Notes under the pieces: model-generated | Database searches by the model: none | What the model saw: only the letters and a program-made list of their open reading frames with translations | What the model was told of the DNA's origin: nothing | Program-made: the position numbers and the translations under genes | Origin: Thalassovita autumnalis | GTDB lineage: Bacteria > Pseudomonadota > Alphaproteobacteria > Rhodobacterales > Rhodobacteraceae | Assembly (NCBI RefSeq): GCF_001458255.1 | Contig: NZ_CYSB01000029.1 | Location: 62,001 to 126,000, forward strand | Reading direction: 5' to 3' | Length of the DNA: 64,000 nucleotides | Part shown: in pieces, positions 1 through 8,853 of the stretch | Layout: each line of letters starts with the position of its first letter | How positions within the stretch are numbered: position 1 is the stretch's first letter

Positions 1-431
1 TTGGCCCATTCTCCACCGAAGTGACGGATGCAGGTCACGATACCCTTTAGCGTGATGCCATGCGCGGCCTCAGCCTTGTCAGCCGCTTCCTGAATGGCGT
101 GCAGGTATTCCTTCCACGCCCCCACATCACGGCCGCCGCAGAAATCGGGGCTGATGAAGCTTTCGGCGTAGATCACGCCGTTGGCGGCACATTCTTCCAG
201 CACGGCGGTGGTCAGGCGGGCATAATCCTCAGGGCTTTTCAGCACCGAAGTTGCAGCCTCATAAACGCTCAGGAAATGTACAAAATCCTTGAAGGCGTAG
301 CTGCCGTCCTCGTTGAAGACACCCTCAAGGTCGACCTTCTTTTCATGCGCCAGCTGTCGGATAAAGGCGGGCGGGGCCGCGCCTTCGTGGTGCAGGTGCA
401 ATTCAACTTTGGGAAACTGGTTCCAGCTCAT
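1..431 (-). CDS. add: adenosine deaminase, C-terminal part beyond the window edge
   Basis: Deaminates adenosine/deoxyadenosine to (deoxy)inosine in purine salvage, in the cytosol. The first 143 residues are present. They carry the metal-binding HxH near the N-terminus (VELHLHHEGA, where most family members read HLEGA or HLDGA) and a run (VIYAESFISPDF) matching the second strand of the amidohydrolase barrel. The ATG at 431 overlaps the deoB stop in an ATGA, so translation is probably coupled. It is the last visible gene of cdd-deoA-deoB-add. The rest of the gene lies outside the window, so the later zinc ligands cannot be checked. Confidence 0.9.
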   Translation of the reverse strand, partial: MSWNQFPKVELHLHHEGAAPPAFIRQLAHEKKVDLEGVFNEDGSYAFKDFVHFLSVYEAATSVLKSPEDYARLTTAVLEECAANGVIYAESFISPDFCGGRDVGAWKEYLHAIQEAADKAEAAHGITLKGIVTCIRHFGGEWA

Positions 432-1639
432 AGAAAACTCCGTCCTGGCCCTTCTGCGGCCACATCCAAATGCGCAGCCACCGAGGCTGCAACGTCAACA
501 AAGGCGACCTGCCCAATGCTGCCGGCCCCTTTGCCCGCAATCAGCACCGGGGTGCGTTCACGGGTGTGGTCGGTGCCGGGCCAGCTGGGATCATTGCCGT
601 GATCTGCGGTGATCAGCAGCATATCGTCGGGGCGCAACTGCGGCAGAATGGTGGATAGTTCAGCATCAAACCATTCCAAAGCCCGCGCATAGCCCGAGAT
701 ATCGCGGCGGTGACCATAAAGGCTGTCAAACTCGACAAAATTGGCAAAGACCAGGCTACCCTCTTCCGCTTCAGCCACCAGATCCTTCAGGTGGCCCATC
801 AGCTGGGCATCCGACCCTTTGCGCAGATCATCGATCCCCCGCATTGAGAAGATATCGCCAATCTTTCCAACACCATAGACCTTGCGTCCCGCACCCTGCA
901 CCCAGTCACACAGGGTGGCTGACGGCGGCGCGATGGCATAGTCATGGCGGTTGGTTGTGCGGGTGAAGCCCTCAGCCTCAGACCCGATGAAGGGGCGGGC
1001 GATGACCCGGCCCACTTTCATATCATGCAGATAGGGCGCCACGTCCTGACAGAGCTGCAACAACCGGTCGAGGCCGAAATGCTCTTCATGGGCGGCGATC
1101 TGCAATACGCTGTCTGCCGAGGTGTAGCAGATCGGCCAGCCGGAACGGATATGTTCGGCACCAAAATCGGCAATCACCTGGGTGCCCGAGGCATGGCAAT
1201 TGGCCAAAATCCCTTCGGTGCCAGCATGTTGTGCAATGTGTTTGCTCAGCGCGTCGGGGAAGCTGGGCTGCTGATCGGGGAAATAATGCCAGTCCCACGG
1301 CACCGGCACGCCGGCCAGTTCCCAATGCCCCGATGGTGTATCCTTGCCCGGTGACACCTCGGTCGCCGCACCCCAAAGGCCGGTTGGCTCTGCCGCCAGG
1401 CCCGGTGCTTCAGCGCCCGAGGCCAGCGCAACCGCGCGGCCCAGCCCAAGCGCATCCAAAGTGGGCAGGCTCAAAGGCCCGGACCGGCCTTCTTCACCGC
1501 GCCCCTCGGCGCAGCCGTCGGCAATATGGCCGACGGTGTTCGCGCCCGTGTCGGGCAGCGACCCGTTATAAAATTTGTCGGCATCAGGGGCGCCCCCGAT
1601 ACCGACTGAATCGATCACAACCAAAAATGCGCGCGCCAT
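428..1639 (-). CDS. deoB: phosphopentomutase
   Basis: Interconverts (deoxy)ribose 1-phosphate and 5-phosphate, feeding nucleoside sugars into central metabolism. The protein has 403 residues, usual for the family. Alkaline-phosphatase-superfamily metal motifs are visible: DSVGIGGAPD at the N-terminus, DTGANT near residue 30, the phosphothreonine loop SPGKDTPSGHWE, and ITADHGNDP near the C-terminus. The reading frame is open another 93 codons upstream, but the start at MARAFLVV is chosen because it sits 1 bp after the deoA stop and aligns with the family N-terminus. It overlaps add by 4 bp. Confidence 0.95.
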   Translation of the reverse strand: MARAFLVVIDSVGIGGAPDADKFYNGSLPDTGANTVGHIADGCAEGRGEEGRSGPLSLPTLDALGLGRAVALASGAEAPGLAAEPTGLWGAATEVSPGKDTPSGHWELAGVPVPWDWHYFPDQQPSFPDALSKHIAQHAGTEGILANCHASGTQVIADFGAEHIRSGWPICYTSADSVLQIAAHEEHFGLDRLLQLCQDVAPYLHDMKVGRVIARPFIGSEAEGFTRTTNRHDYAIAPPSATLCDWVQGAGRKVYGVGKIGDIFSMRGIDDLRKGSDAQLMGHLKDLVAEAEEGSLVFANFVEFDSLYGHRRDISGYARALEWFDAELSTILPQLRPDDMLLITADHGNDPSWPGTDHTRERTPVLIAGKGAGSIGQVAFVDVAASVAAHLDVAAEGPGRSFL

Positions 1640-1640
1640 C

Positions 1641-2945
1641 TCAGCCGACCCTTTCATGTACAAGAGGAGGCAGATCAGGGGGAGTTTCACCCAAGGCGAT
1701 CGCCCCAAGCACCGCCTCGGCAGCCACATCCGCAGCCCCTTCCCGGGCCGCATGGATTCGCGCCAGCGGTTGGCCCTTTTGCACTTTTGCGCCCAGAACT
1801 GCAACCTCGGACAGGCCCACAGCCGGATCCACCACATCGCTTTCGACCTGACGCCCACCGCCCAATTCGACCACCGCCAAACCCAGCGCGTGACCGTTGA
1901 TCGCGCTGACATAACCATCCGCAGGCGCCTTCACCTCCCGGATCACCGGCGCCTCGGGCAGGAAACGGGCCCAGTTTTCAACGAATTGCAGCGGTCCACC
2001 CTGTGCCGCCACCATCCGGCCAAAGGTCTCAGCCGCCTGACCGCTGCGGATTGCAGCGCGCATCTTCTCGGCACCGTTACCCGCGTCTTTTGCAAGACCG
2101 GCATTGGCCAGCGCCACACCGCCCAGCTCCGCTGACAGTTCAAACAGCGGCCCTTCAACCGCGCCCGTCAGCACCCGCATGGAACTGGCCACCTCCAGCG
2201 CATTGCCTAATTCCGCGGCCAGCGGCTGGTTCATATCGGTGATCAGTGCCGTGGTCGGGCAGCCGGCAGCATTGGCGGTTGAGACCAGCGCCGCAGCCAG
2301 CGCGCGGGCGTCATCGGCGGTTTTCATAAACGCGCCAGAGCCAACTTTGACGTCCAGCACCAGCCCTTCCAGACCCGCGGCCAATTTCTTGGACAGGATG
2401 GAGGCGGTGATCAGATCCAGGCTTTCCACCGTGCCGGTGACGTCACGCACCGCATAAAGCCGCTTGTCGGCTGGCGCCACCTCACCTGAGGCCGAGACAA
2501 TCGCGCAGCCCGCTTTGGCGACGACGTCTTTGAACTGCTCCTCGCTGAGGCCGGTGCGATAACCGGGGATTGCCTCCAGCTTATCAAGGGTGCCGCCGGT
2601 ATGCCCCAGCCCGCGCCCCGAAATCATCGGCACATAGCCACCGCAAGCCGCCAGCGCCGGCGCCAGAACCAGCGACACGCAATCGCCCACGCCACCGGTC
2701 GAGTGTTTGTCGATCACCGGCCGGTCCAGATCCCAGCGCATCACATCGCCACTGTCCCGCATCGCCAGGGTCAGACCCACCCGACCCTCTTCGCTCATAC
2801 CGTTCAAGAGCGCCGCCATGGCAAAGGCCCCGGCCTGCGCGTCACTCACGGTGCGATCAGACAAGCCTCTGGCAAACCACGCCAATTCCTCGCGGCTCAC
2901 CTCTTGCTTTTCGCGCAGTTTGACGATGATCGCGCGTGCATCCAT
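1641..2945 (-). CDS. deoA: thymidine phosphorylase
   Basis: Phosphorolyses thymidine/deoxyuridine to base plus deoxyribose 1-phosphate, which deoB then isomerises. The 434-residue length is typical. Family motifs include KHSTGGVGD (phosphate-binding loop, about residue 83) and SGRGLGHTGGTLDKLE (about residue 115), followed by the alpha/beta domain and the C-terminal pyrimidine-phosphorylase domain. It lies 3 bp after the cdd stop and 1 bp before the deoB start, so the operon is tightly packed. Confidence 0.96.
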   Translation of the reverse strand: MDARAIIVKLREKQEVSREELAWFARGLSDRTVSDAQAGAFAMAALLNGMSEEGRVGLTLAMRDSGDVMRWDLDRPVIDKHSTGGVGDCVSLVLAPALAACGGYVPMISGRGLGHTGGTLDKLEAIPGYRTGLSEEQFKDVVAKAGCAIVSASGEVAPADKRLYAVRDVTGTVESLDLITASILSKKLAAGLEGLVLDVKVGSGAFMKTADDARALAAALVSTANAAGCPTTALITDMNQPLAAELGNALEVASSMRVLTGAVEGPLFELSAELGGVALANAGLAKDAGNGAEKMRAAIRSGQAAETFGRMVAAQGGPLQFVENWARFLPEAPVIREVKAPADGYVSAINGHALGLAVVELGGGRQVESDVVDPAVGLSEVAVLGAKVQKGQPLARIHAAREGAADVAAEAVLGAIALGETPPDLPPLVHERVG

Positions 2946-2948
2946 GGC

Positions 2949-3365
2949 TCAGCTCCGCTCCATATGGCTGGCGTCAAAGGCGCCGGGCAGCAGGTCACCA
3001 ATGGTGGTGGTCAGGATCGTGCCATCGGTGGTGGCCAGCGTAACCTTCACATCACGGGCGCCAAATTCCGCCAGTTTCTGACGGCAGCCACCGCAGGGCG
3101 GAACCGGCGCCGGGCTGTCAGCAATGACACAAACCTCGGTCAGTTCCTTTTCGCCCGCAGCCACCATCGCCGCGATGGCCCCCGCCTCGGCGCAGGTGCC
3201 TTCGGGATAGGCCACGTTTTCCACGTTGCAACCCTGATAGGTCACGCCACCCTTTGACAGGATCGCCGCGCCGACCTTGAAATTGGAATAGGGCGCATGG
3301 GCGTTTTCACGGACCGCCGTGGCGGCCTCCAGCAGGCTGGTGTTCTCAGGCATCGACTCGGGCAT
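2949..3365 (-). CDS. cdd: cytidine deaminase
   Basis: Deaminates cytidine/deoxycytidine to uridine. With 138 residues it is the short, tetrameric type. Zinc ligands are the Cys of GTCAEAGA (catalytic Glu two residues later) and the two Cys of PCGGCRQ. The start at MPESMPEN is preceded by AAGGATG at a suitable distance; the frame remains open 24 codons upstream without an equally good site. First gene of the cdd-deoA-deoB-add salvage operon. Its short leader contains an inverted repeat at 3394-3415. Confidence 0.93.
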   Translation of the reverse strand: MPESMPENTSLLEAATAVRENAHAPYSNFKVGAAILSKGGVTYQGCNVENVAYPEGTCAEAGAIAAMVAAGEKELTEVCVIADSPAPVPPCGGCRQKLAEFGARDVKVTLATTDGTILTTTIGDLLPGAFDASHMERS

Positions 3366-3393
3366 TGTCAGGCATCCTTTTATTCTTGATCTT

Positions 3394-3415
3394 ATAGGGG
3401 GTCTTGTGACCCTAT
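3394..3415. promoter_or_regulatory. inverted repeat in the cdd leader
   Basis: ATAGGG (3394-3399) and CCCTAT (3410-3415) face each other, and inside them GGGTC-TTGT-GACCC forms a perfect 5-bp hairpin (3399-3412). It lies about 30 bp upstream of the cdd start. It could be an operator for the salvage operon or an RNA hairpin in the leader; the sequence alone does not decide. Confidence 0.35.
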
Positions 3416-3504
3416 TTTGTTGGAGTGCAACCGGCAACGGTTACGTATTTTTTGACCGAATGGAAAACTTTTGACCAAACGAGGGGCACAATGCAAGCGC
3501 CCTG

Positions 3505-3514
3505 TTAGCGCTAA
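3505..3514. promoter_or_regulatory. perfect palindrome TTAGCGCTAA, LacI-type operator candidate
   Basis: A perfect 10-bp palindrome 74 bp before the maeB start. A related site lies at 3551-3562. LacI/GalR-family operators often have this TTxxCGxxAA shape with a central CpG. No LacI-family gene is in the window, so the regulator is unknown. Confidence 0.4.
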
Positions 3515-3550
3515 GCTAAAATCAGCGTCTTTCGCAGAGGAGGAATATAG

Positions 3551-3562
3551 TTTAACGCTAAA
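3551..3562. promoter_or_regulatory. second LacI-type operator candidate, TTTAACGCTAAA
   Basis: A near-palindrome of 12 bp, 25 bp upstream of the maeB ATG and 46 bp from the perfect palindrome at 3505. Its position near the expected promoter/leader would suit repression of maeB. Assignment to the LacI family is inference from the shape of the site. Confidence 0.38.
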
Positions 3563-3587
3563 CTACCATATTTTATGAGGCGATCCG

Positions 3588-5867
3588 ATGTCCGACAGCC
3601 ATAACGAGAAACTGCGCCAGGCAGCCCTGTTTTACCACGAACACCCGAAACCCGGGAAGCTGGAGGTGCGCGCCACCAAACCGCTGGCCAACGGCCGCGA
3701 TCTGGCCCGCGCCTATAGCCCCGGCGTGGCTGAGGCCTGTCTGGAAATCAAATCCGAACCCTCAGACGCCAGCCGCTACACCGCGCGTGGCAATCTGGTG
3801 GGCGTTGTGTCCAACGGCTCAGCCGTTCTGGGCCTCGGCAACATCGGCGCGCTGGCCTCCAAACCGGTGATGGAAGGCAAGGCGGTTCTGTTCAAAAAAT
3901 TCGCCAACATCGACTGTTTCGACATTGAAGTCGAAGAGAAGGACCCGGAAAAACTGGCCGAGATTGTCTGCGCGTTGGAGCCAACTTTTGGCGCGATCAA
4001 CCTCGAAGACATCAAAGCCCCCGACTGTTTCATCGTGGAAAAGATCTGCCGGGAAAAGATGAACATCCCGGTCTTCCACGATGACCAGCACGGCACCGCG
4101 ATCGTTGTTGGCGCCGCAGCAACCAACGCGCTGGAAGTGGCTGGCAAACGCTTTGAGGACATCAAGATCGTCTCCACCGGTGGTGGCGCGGCGGGCATTG
4201 CCTGCCTCAACATGCTGCTGAAACTGGGTGTGAAACGTGAAAACGTCTGGCTCTGCGATATCGACGGTCTGGTTTACGAAGGCCGTACCAGTGAGATGAC
4301 GCCGCAGAAGGCGGAATATGCCCAAGCCAGCGACAAACGCACGCTGGATGAGGTGATCGACGGCGCCGACATGTTCCTGGGTCTCTCGGGCCCCGGCGTG
4401 CTGAAGCCTGAAATGGTGGCCAAGATGGCGGATCGTCCGATCATCTTTGCCCTGGCCAACCCGACCCCGGAAATCATGCCGGACCTGGCCCGCGAAGTGG
4501 CACCAGAGGCGATCATCGCGACCGGCCGCAGCGACTTCCCCAATCAGGTGAACAACGTGCTGTGCTTCCCGTTCATCTTCCGCGGCGCGCTGGATGTCGG
4601 CGCGACTGAGATCAACGATGAAATGTGCGTCGCCTGTGTGCAGGGCATCGCGGAACTGGCCCGCGCCACCACCTCGGCTGAGGCGGCAGCGGCCTATCAG
4701 GGCGAACAGCTGACCTTTGGCTGTGACTATCTGATCCCGAAACCCTTTGACCCGCGTCTGGTGGGCGTGGTCTCCGCCGCCGTGGCCAAGGCCGCAATGG
4801 ACAGTGGCGTGGCCACCCGCCCGATTGAGGATCTGGAGGCCTATAAACACAAGCTGGATCAGTCGGTCTTCAAATCGGCGCTGCTGATGCGCCCGCTGTT
4901 TGAAAGCGCTCGCGCCGCCTCGCGCCGGATCATCTTTGCCGAGGGTGAAGACGAACGTGTGCTGCGCGCCGCGCAGGCCATTCTGGAAGAAACCACCGAA
5001 ACCCCGATCCTGATTGGCCGCCCCGAAGTATTGGAAGCGCGCTGTGAACGCGCTGGCCTGACCATTCGCCCCGGGCAGGATTTTGAGTTTGTGAACCCGG
5101 AAAACGATCCGCGTTACTTTGACTATTGGAACAGCTATCATCAGCTGATGGAACGTAAGGGCGTCACCCCAGATATCGCCAAGGCGATCATGCGCACCAA
5201 CACCACCGCCATTGGTGCGGTGGCCGTGCAACGCGGTGAGGCGGACAGCCTGATCTGCGGCACCTTTGGCGAATACCGCTGGCATCTGGACTATATCCAG
5301 CAGATCCTTGGCACCCAGACCCTGACGCCCCATGGCGCGCTGTCGCTGATGATCCTAGAAGATGGGCCACTGTTCATCGCTGACACGCAAGTCAACGAGC
5401 TGCCGACGCCGGACCAGCTGGTGCGCATCGTCGAAGGCGCTGCCCGTCACGTCCGCCGTTTCGGTCTGGAGCCCAATATCGCGCTGTGTTCACAGAGCCA
5501 GTTCGGCAACCACAAAGAGGGATCCGGCAAACGTCTGCGCGAAGCGTTGGAGATCCTCGACAGCCGCAATCCTGACTTCTGCTACGAAGGTGAGATGAAC
5601 GTCGACGTAGCGCTGGACCCGGAACTGCGTCAGCGCATCTTCCCCCGTTCCCGGATGCAGGGCGCGGCCAATGTGCTGGTCTTTGCCCATGCCGATGCGG
5701 CCTCAGGCGTGCGCAACATCCTGAAAATGCGGGCTGACGGGCTGGAGGTTGGCCCGATCCTGATGGGCATGGGCAACAAGGCCCATATCGTCAGCCCCTC
5801 GATCACGGCGCGGGGGCTGTTGAACATGGCCGCCATCGCCGGCACACCGGTGGATCATTATGGCTAA
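3588..5867 (+). CDS. maeB: NADP-dependent malic enzyme with phosphotransacetylase-like C-terminal domain
   Basis: Oxidatively decarboxylates malate to pyruvate with NADP, supplying NADPH and C3 units. The protein has 759 residues, the length of the large bacterial MaeB type. Residues 1-420 are the malic enzyme part: ARAYSPGVAEACLEI, NGSAVLGLGNIG, the metal site LEDIKAPDC (139-147), HDDQHGTAIV (164-173) and a Rossmann STGGGAAG (196-203). Residues about 430-759 are a phosphate acetyl/butyryltransferase domain, usually regulatory (acetyl-CoA sensing) rather than catalytic in this family. Two LacI-type operator candidates lie upstream. The stop overlaps the next gene by 8 bp. Confidence 0.95.
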   Translation: MSDSHNEKLRQAALFYHEHPKPGKLEVRATKPLANGRDLARAYSPGVAEACLEIKSEPSDASRYTARGNLVGVVSNGSAVLGLGNIGALASKPVMEGKAVLFKKFANIDCFDIEVEEKDPEKLAEIVCALEPTFGAINLEDIKAPDCFIVEKICREKMNIPVFHDDQHGTAIVVGAAATNALEVAGKRFEDIKIVSTGGGAAGIACLNMLLKLGVKRENVWLCDIDGLVYEGRTSEMTPQKAEYAQASDKRTLDEVIDGADMFLGLSGPGVLKPEMVAKMADRPIIFALANPTPEIMPDLAREVAPEAIIATGRSDFPNQVNNVLCFPFIFRGALDVGATEINDEMCVACVQGIAELARATTSAEAAAAYQGEQLTFGCDYLIPKPFDPRLVGVVSAAVAKAAMDSGVATRPIEDLEAYKHKLDQSVFKSALLMRPLFESARAASRRIIFAEGEDERVLRAAQAILEETTETPILIGRPEVLEARCERAGLTIRPGQDFEFVNPENDPRYFDYWNSYHQLMERKGVTPDIAKAIMRTNTTAIGAVAVQRGEADSLICGTFGEYRWHLDYIQQILGTQTLTPHGALSLMILEDGPLFIADTQVNELPTPDQLVRIVEGAARHVRRFGLEPNIALCSQSQFGNHKEGSGKRLREALEILDSRNPDFCYEGEMNVDVALDPELRQRIFPRSRMQGAANVLVFAHADAASGVRNILKMRADGLEVGPILMGMGNKAHIVSPSITARGLLNMAAIAGTPVDHYG

Positions 5868-6651
5868 GGTCCTATATTGGGGGGGGCACGGCCTGGCCGT
5901 GCTCCTCCTGACATTGTTGACCTTTGTTGGCGGGATCGCCTGGGCCGCTGCGCTCTTTGGCACCCACATCCACTTCCTCTTCCGCTTTACGCTGGCCTAT
6001 CTGGCCCTTTCACTTGCCCTGCTGTGGCTGCCGCACCTGCTGTTTCAGAACAATGTTGTTTCAGTACCGCGGATCAGCAACAGCGTTCAGTCGTCGCAGT
6101 TTCTGAAAACCCCTGCGGTTTACCGGCTGATGAACCGCGATTTCGTCACGCCGGAACTGCACAGCGTCGCGCGTGACCTGGCCGATCACATGGCCCGGCA
6201 CTTTCCCGCCACCCCGCGCACCGTGACCTATGCGCTGGATGGCAACTTCCCCTTCTTTGACTGGCTACCCCTGCTGCCGCATCTCAGCCACAACGACGGT
6301 AAAGCGCTGGATCTGGCGCTTTATTGGCAGGATTCAAATGGCGCCTATGTCGCGGGCCCCGGAAAATCACCGCTAGGCTATTGGGGCTATGTGGACAGCC
6401 CAAGCGATTGCCCCCCGCGAGCCTTTGACCTGCGCTGGGATTTGAACTGGCTACAGCCGCGCCTGCCGGATCTGCAACTGGATGTCGCCCGCACCCGCGA
6501 AGCGCTGATCTGGCTCAGCCAGGACCGCCGGGTGCATAAGACCCTGATTGAACCGCATATCCTGGCCCAGATCGGCTACGACCACCCCAAGATCAGGTTT
6601 CAGGGCTGCGCGGCAGCACGCCACGATGATCACATCCACATTCAGCTGTGA
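5860..6651 (+). CDS. membrane-anchored LAS-type metallopeptidase candidate
   Basis: Not a family I can name with certainty. Residues 11-32 and 41-62 are two strongly hydrophobic segments, so the protein is probably anchored in the inner membrane. The soluble part carries His144-x6-Asp151 (SHNDGKALD) and a C-terminal HDDHIHIQL with His258-x-His260. HxxxxxxD plus HxH is the zinc-ligand pattern of LAS peptidases (M15, MepA/M74, VanX), which cut peptidoglycan peptides; MepA has a very similar HDDH motif. The inference is a periplasmic cell-wall peptidase. It overlaps the maeB 3' end by 8 bp, although no metabolic link is obvious. Confidence 0.6.
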   Translation: MAKVLYWGGHGLAVLLLTLLTFVGGIAWAAALFGTHIHFLFRFTLAYLALSLALLWLPHLLFQNNVVSVPRISNSVQSSQFLKTPAVYRLMNRDFVTPELHSVARDLADHMARHFPATPRTVTYALDGNFPFFDWLPLLPHLSHNDGKALDLALYWQDSNGAYVAGPGKSPLGYWGYVDSPSDCPPRAFDLRWDLNWLQPRLPDLQLDVARTREALIWLSQDRRVHKTLIEPHILAQIGYDHPKIRFQGCAAARHDDHIHIQL

Positions 6652-6689
6652 TCCAGAATCACGCAGCCCTCACACCCGCCGCAGCTAAC

Positions 6690-6779
6690 TTTGCAAACTC
6701 CACCGTAATTTCCCCGTATTTCTTGCAGAATTTGCTGCTTTGCAAAACTTTGCAGAGTGATTTTGGAAGATTCTGCAAA
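6690..6779. promoter_or_regulatory. cluster of TTTGCAAA-like sites upstream of prpE
   Basis: Two exact TTTGCAAA octamers (6690-6697 and 6739-6746) and four variants (TTGCAGAA 6723, TTTGCTGC 6731, TTTGCAGA 6749, TCTGCAAA 6772) lie within 90 bp. TTTGCAAA-type sites are known for the ScfR/PccR and RamB regulators of short-chain acyl-CoA genes. Their position before a propionyl-CoA synthetase gene fits such control. No regulator gene of this kind is in the window. Confidence 0.55.
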
Positions 6780-6877
6780 TATCTGCGTATTTCTGTCACT
6801 GTTGGCGGCAACATCCTTGCCTCACCGGAAAGCCCTCCCCTACACCTGAGACAAGCAATTTAAGGAGGAGGCATCTG

Positions 6878-8767
6878 ATGACATATAAAGAGGTCTATGA
6901 AGGCTGGAAGGCCGACCCGGAAGCGTTCTGGCTGGACGCGGCCAAGGCCATTGACTGGGACGTGGCCCCGACCAAGGCGCTGCATGCCGACAATGCCCCC
7001 CTTTATGAATGGTTCAAAGACAGCAAGGTCAACACCTGCTGGAACGCCGTGGACCGCCATGTTGAGGCCGGTCGCGGCGATCAGGTGGCGATCATCCACG
7101 ACAGCCCGGTCACCGGATCGAAGAAGTGGATCACCTATGTGGAGCTGCGCAACCGCGTGGCCATGCTGGCCGGCGCGCTGAAGGCAAAAGGCATCGAAAA
7201 AGGCGACCGCGTCATCATCTACATGCCGATGATCCCCGAAGCGCTGGAGGCCATGCTGGCCTGTTCCCGTCTGGGCGCTGTGCATTCGGTGGTGTTTGGC
7301 GGCTTTGCCTCCAACGAACTGGCCGTGCGCATTGACGATGCCAAACCCAAGGCCATTATCGCCGCCTCCTGCGGAATCGAACCAGGCCGCACTGTGCATT
7401 ACAAACCGCTGCTGGATGGCGCCATTGAACTGGCCCAGCACAAGCCTGACTTCACCGTGATCTTCCAGCGCGAAAACGAAGTGGCGGAGCTGAAAGAGGG
7501 CCGCGATTTCAACTGGCACGGCTTCCAATACGGTGTGGAACCGGCAGACTGTGTCCCGGTGGAGGGCGACCACCCCGCCTATATCCTCTATACCTCAGGC
7601 ACCACTGGCCAGCCCAAGGGCGTTGTGCGCCCCACCGCAGGCCATCTGGTGGCGCTGAACTGGACGATGAAGAACCTCTACAACGTCGATCCCGGCGATG
7701 TATTCTGGGCGGCCTCGGATGTGGGTTGGGTCGTTGGCCACAGCTATATCTGCTACGGCCCGCTGATCCACGGCAACACCACCGTAGTCTTTGAAGGCAA
7801 ACCCATTGGCACCCCGGATGCGGGCACCTTCTGGCGGGTGATCGAAGAGCATAAGGTCAAAAGCTTCTTCACCGCCCCCACCGCCTTCCGTGCAGTGAAA
7901 CGCGAAGATCCTAAGGGCGAGTTTGTCAAAAAATATGACCTTTCCTGCCTGAAACAGGTCTATCTGGCGGGGGAACGTGCGGATCCAGACACCATCGTCT
8001 GGGCGCAGGAGCAGCTGAACGTGCCGGTGATTGACCATTGGTGGCAGACCGAAACCGGCTGGTGCATCGCCGGCAACCCCTTGGGGATCGAAGAACTGCC
8101 CACCAAACTGGGCAGCCCCGCCGTGCCGCTGCCGGGCTATGACGTGCAGATCCTGGATGAAGGCGGCCACCCGGTGCCCGCCGGTGAACTGGGCGCCATC
8201 GCCATCAAACTGCCGCTGCCCCCCGGCACCCTGCCGACCCTGTGGAACGCGGAAGAGCGGTTCAAATCCTCCTACCTCACCACCTTCCCCGGCTACTATG
8301 AAACCGGCGATGCCGGCATGATTGATGAGGACGGCTACCTCTCGATCATGGCGCGGACTGATGACGTCATCAACGTTGCGGGCCACCGTCTGTCGACCGG
8401 CGGCATGGAGGAGGTGCTGGCCGCCCACCCCGATGTGGCCGAATGCGCGGTGATCGGCGTGTCGGACGATCTGAAGGGGCAGCTGCCGCTGGGCTTCCTC
8501 TGCCTCAATTCGGGGTGCAACCGCCCCCATGACGAAGTGGTAAAAGAGGTGGTCAAGCTGGTGCGCGAAAAGATCGGCCCGGTTGCGGCCTTCAAACTGG
8601 CCACCGTTGTGGACCGCCTGCCCAAGACCCGGTCTGGCAAGATCCTGCGCGGCACCATGGTGTCGATCGCCGATGGCAAAGACTACAAGATGCCGGCCAC
8701 CATCGATGATCCCGCCATTCTGGATGAGATCAAGACTGCGCTGCAGGGGTTGGGCTACGCCGCCTGA
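6878..8767 (+). CDS. prpE: propionate--CoA ligase, acyl-CoA synthetase family
   Basis: Activates propionate (possibly acetate or other short acids) to the CoA thioester through an acyl-AMP. The 629 residues have the N-terminal extension of acetyl/propionyl-CoA synthetases (YEGWKADPEAFW), the AMP-binding P-loop YTSGTTGQPKG (about 238-248), the WWQTETG segment, GYYETGDAG, and the C-terminal RSGKILRGT with the adenylation Lys588, itself a known acetylation site in this family. A strong AAGGAGGAG site precedes the ATG. The TTTGCAAA cluster upstream supports propionate/acyl-CoA control. Acetyl-CoA synthetase is the main alternative; the overall sequence favours PrpE. Confidence 0.9.
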   Translation: MTYKEVYEGWKADPEAFWLDAAKAIDWDVAPTKALHADNAPLYEWFKDSKVNTCWNAVDRHVEAGRGDQVAIIHDSPVTGSKKWITYVELRNRVAMLAGALKAKGIEKGDRVIIYMPMIPEALEAMLACSRLGAVHSVVFGGFASNELAVRIDDAKPKAIIAASCGIEPGRTVHYKPLLDGAIELAQHKPDFTVIFQRENEVAELKEGRDFNWHGFQYGVEPADCVPVEGDHPAYILYTSGTTGQPKGVVRPTAGHLVALNWTMKNLYNVDPGDVFWAASDVGWVVGHSYICYGPLIHGNTTVVFEGKPIGTPDAGTFWRVIEEHKVKSFFTAPTAFRAVKREDPKGEFVKKYDLSCLKQVYLAGERADPDTIVWAQEQLNVPVIDHWWQTETGWCIAGNPLGIEELPTKLGSPAVPLPGYDVQILDEGGHPVPAGELGAIAIKLPLPPGTLPTLWNAEERFKSSYLTTFPGYYETGDAGMIDEDGYLSIMARTDDVINVAGHRLSTGGMEEVLAAHPDVAECAVIGVSDDLKGQLPLGFLCLNSGCNRPHDEVVKEVVKLVREKIGPVAAFKLATVVDRLPKTRSGKILRGTMVSIADGKDYKMPATIDDPAILDEIKTALQGLGYAA

Positions 8768-8793
8768 CCAGTCTTTTCGACCTGAGAATATAG

Positions 8794-8820
8794 AAACGGC
8801 GCGGGAGACTGCGCCGTTTT
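8794..8820 (+). terminator. Rho-independent terminator after prpE
   Basis: AACGGCGC and GCGCCGTT pair around a GGGAGACT loop and are followed by TTTT. It stands 27 bp after the prpE stop and just before the 3' end of the convergent cytochrome gene. Confidence 0.85.
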
Positions 8821-8853
8821 GTATTGGGCCGTTTTCCGTTGGGATTTGCGACC

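Noticed and set aside
60-602. Long open frames opposite to the salvage operon, lepA, ettA, gcvP and other genes
   Set aside because: They run antisense to genes with clear family motifs and have no motifs of their own; they result from high G+C codon use.
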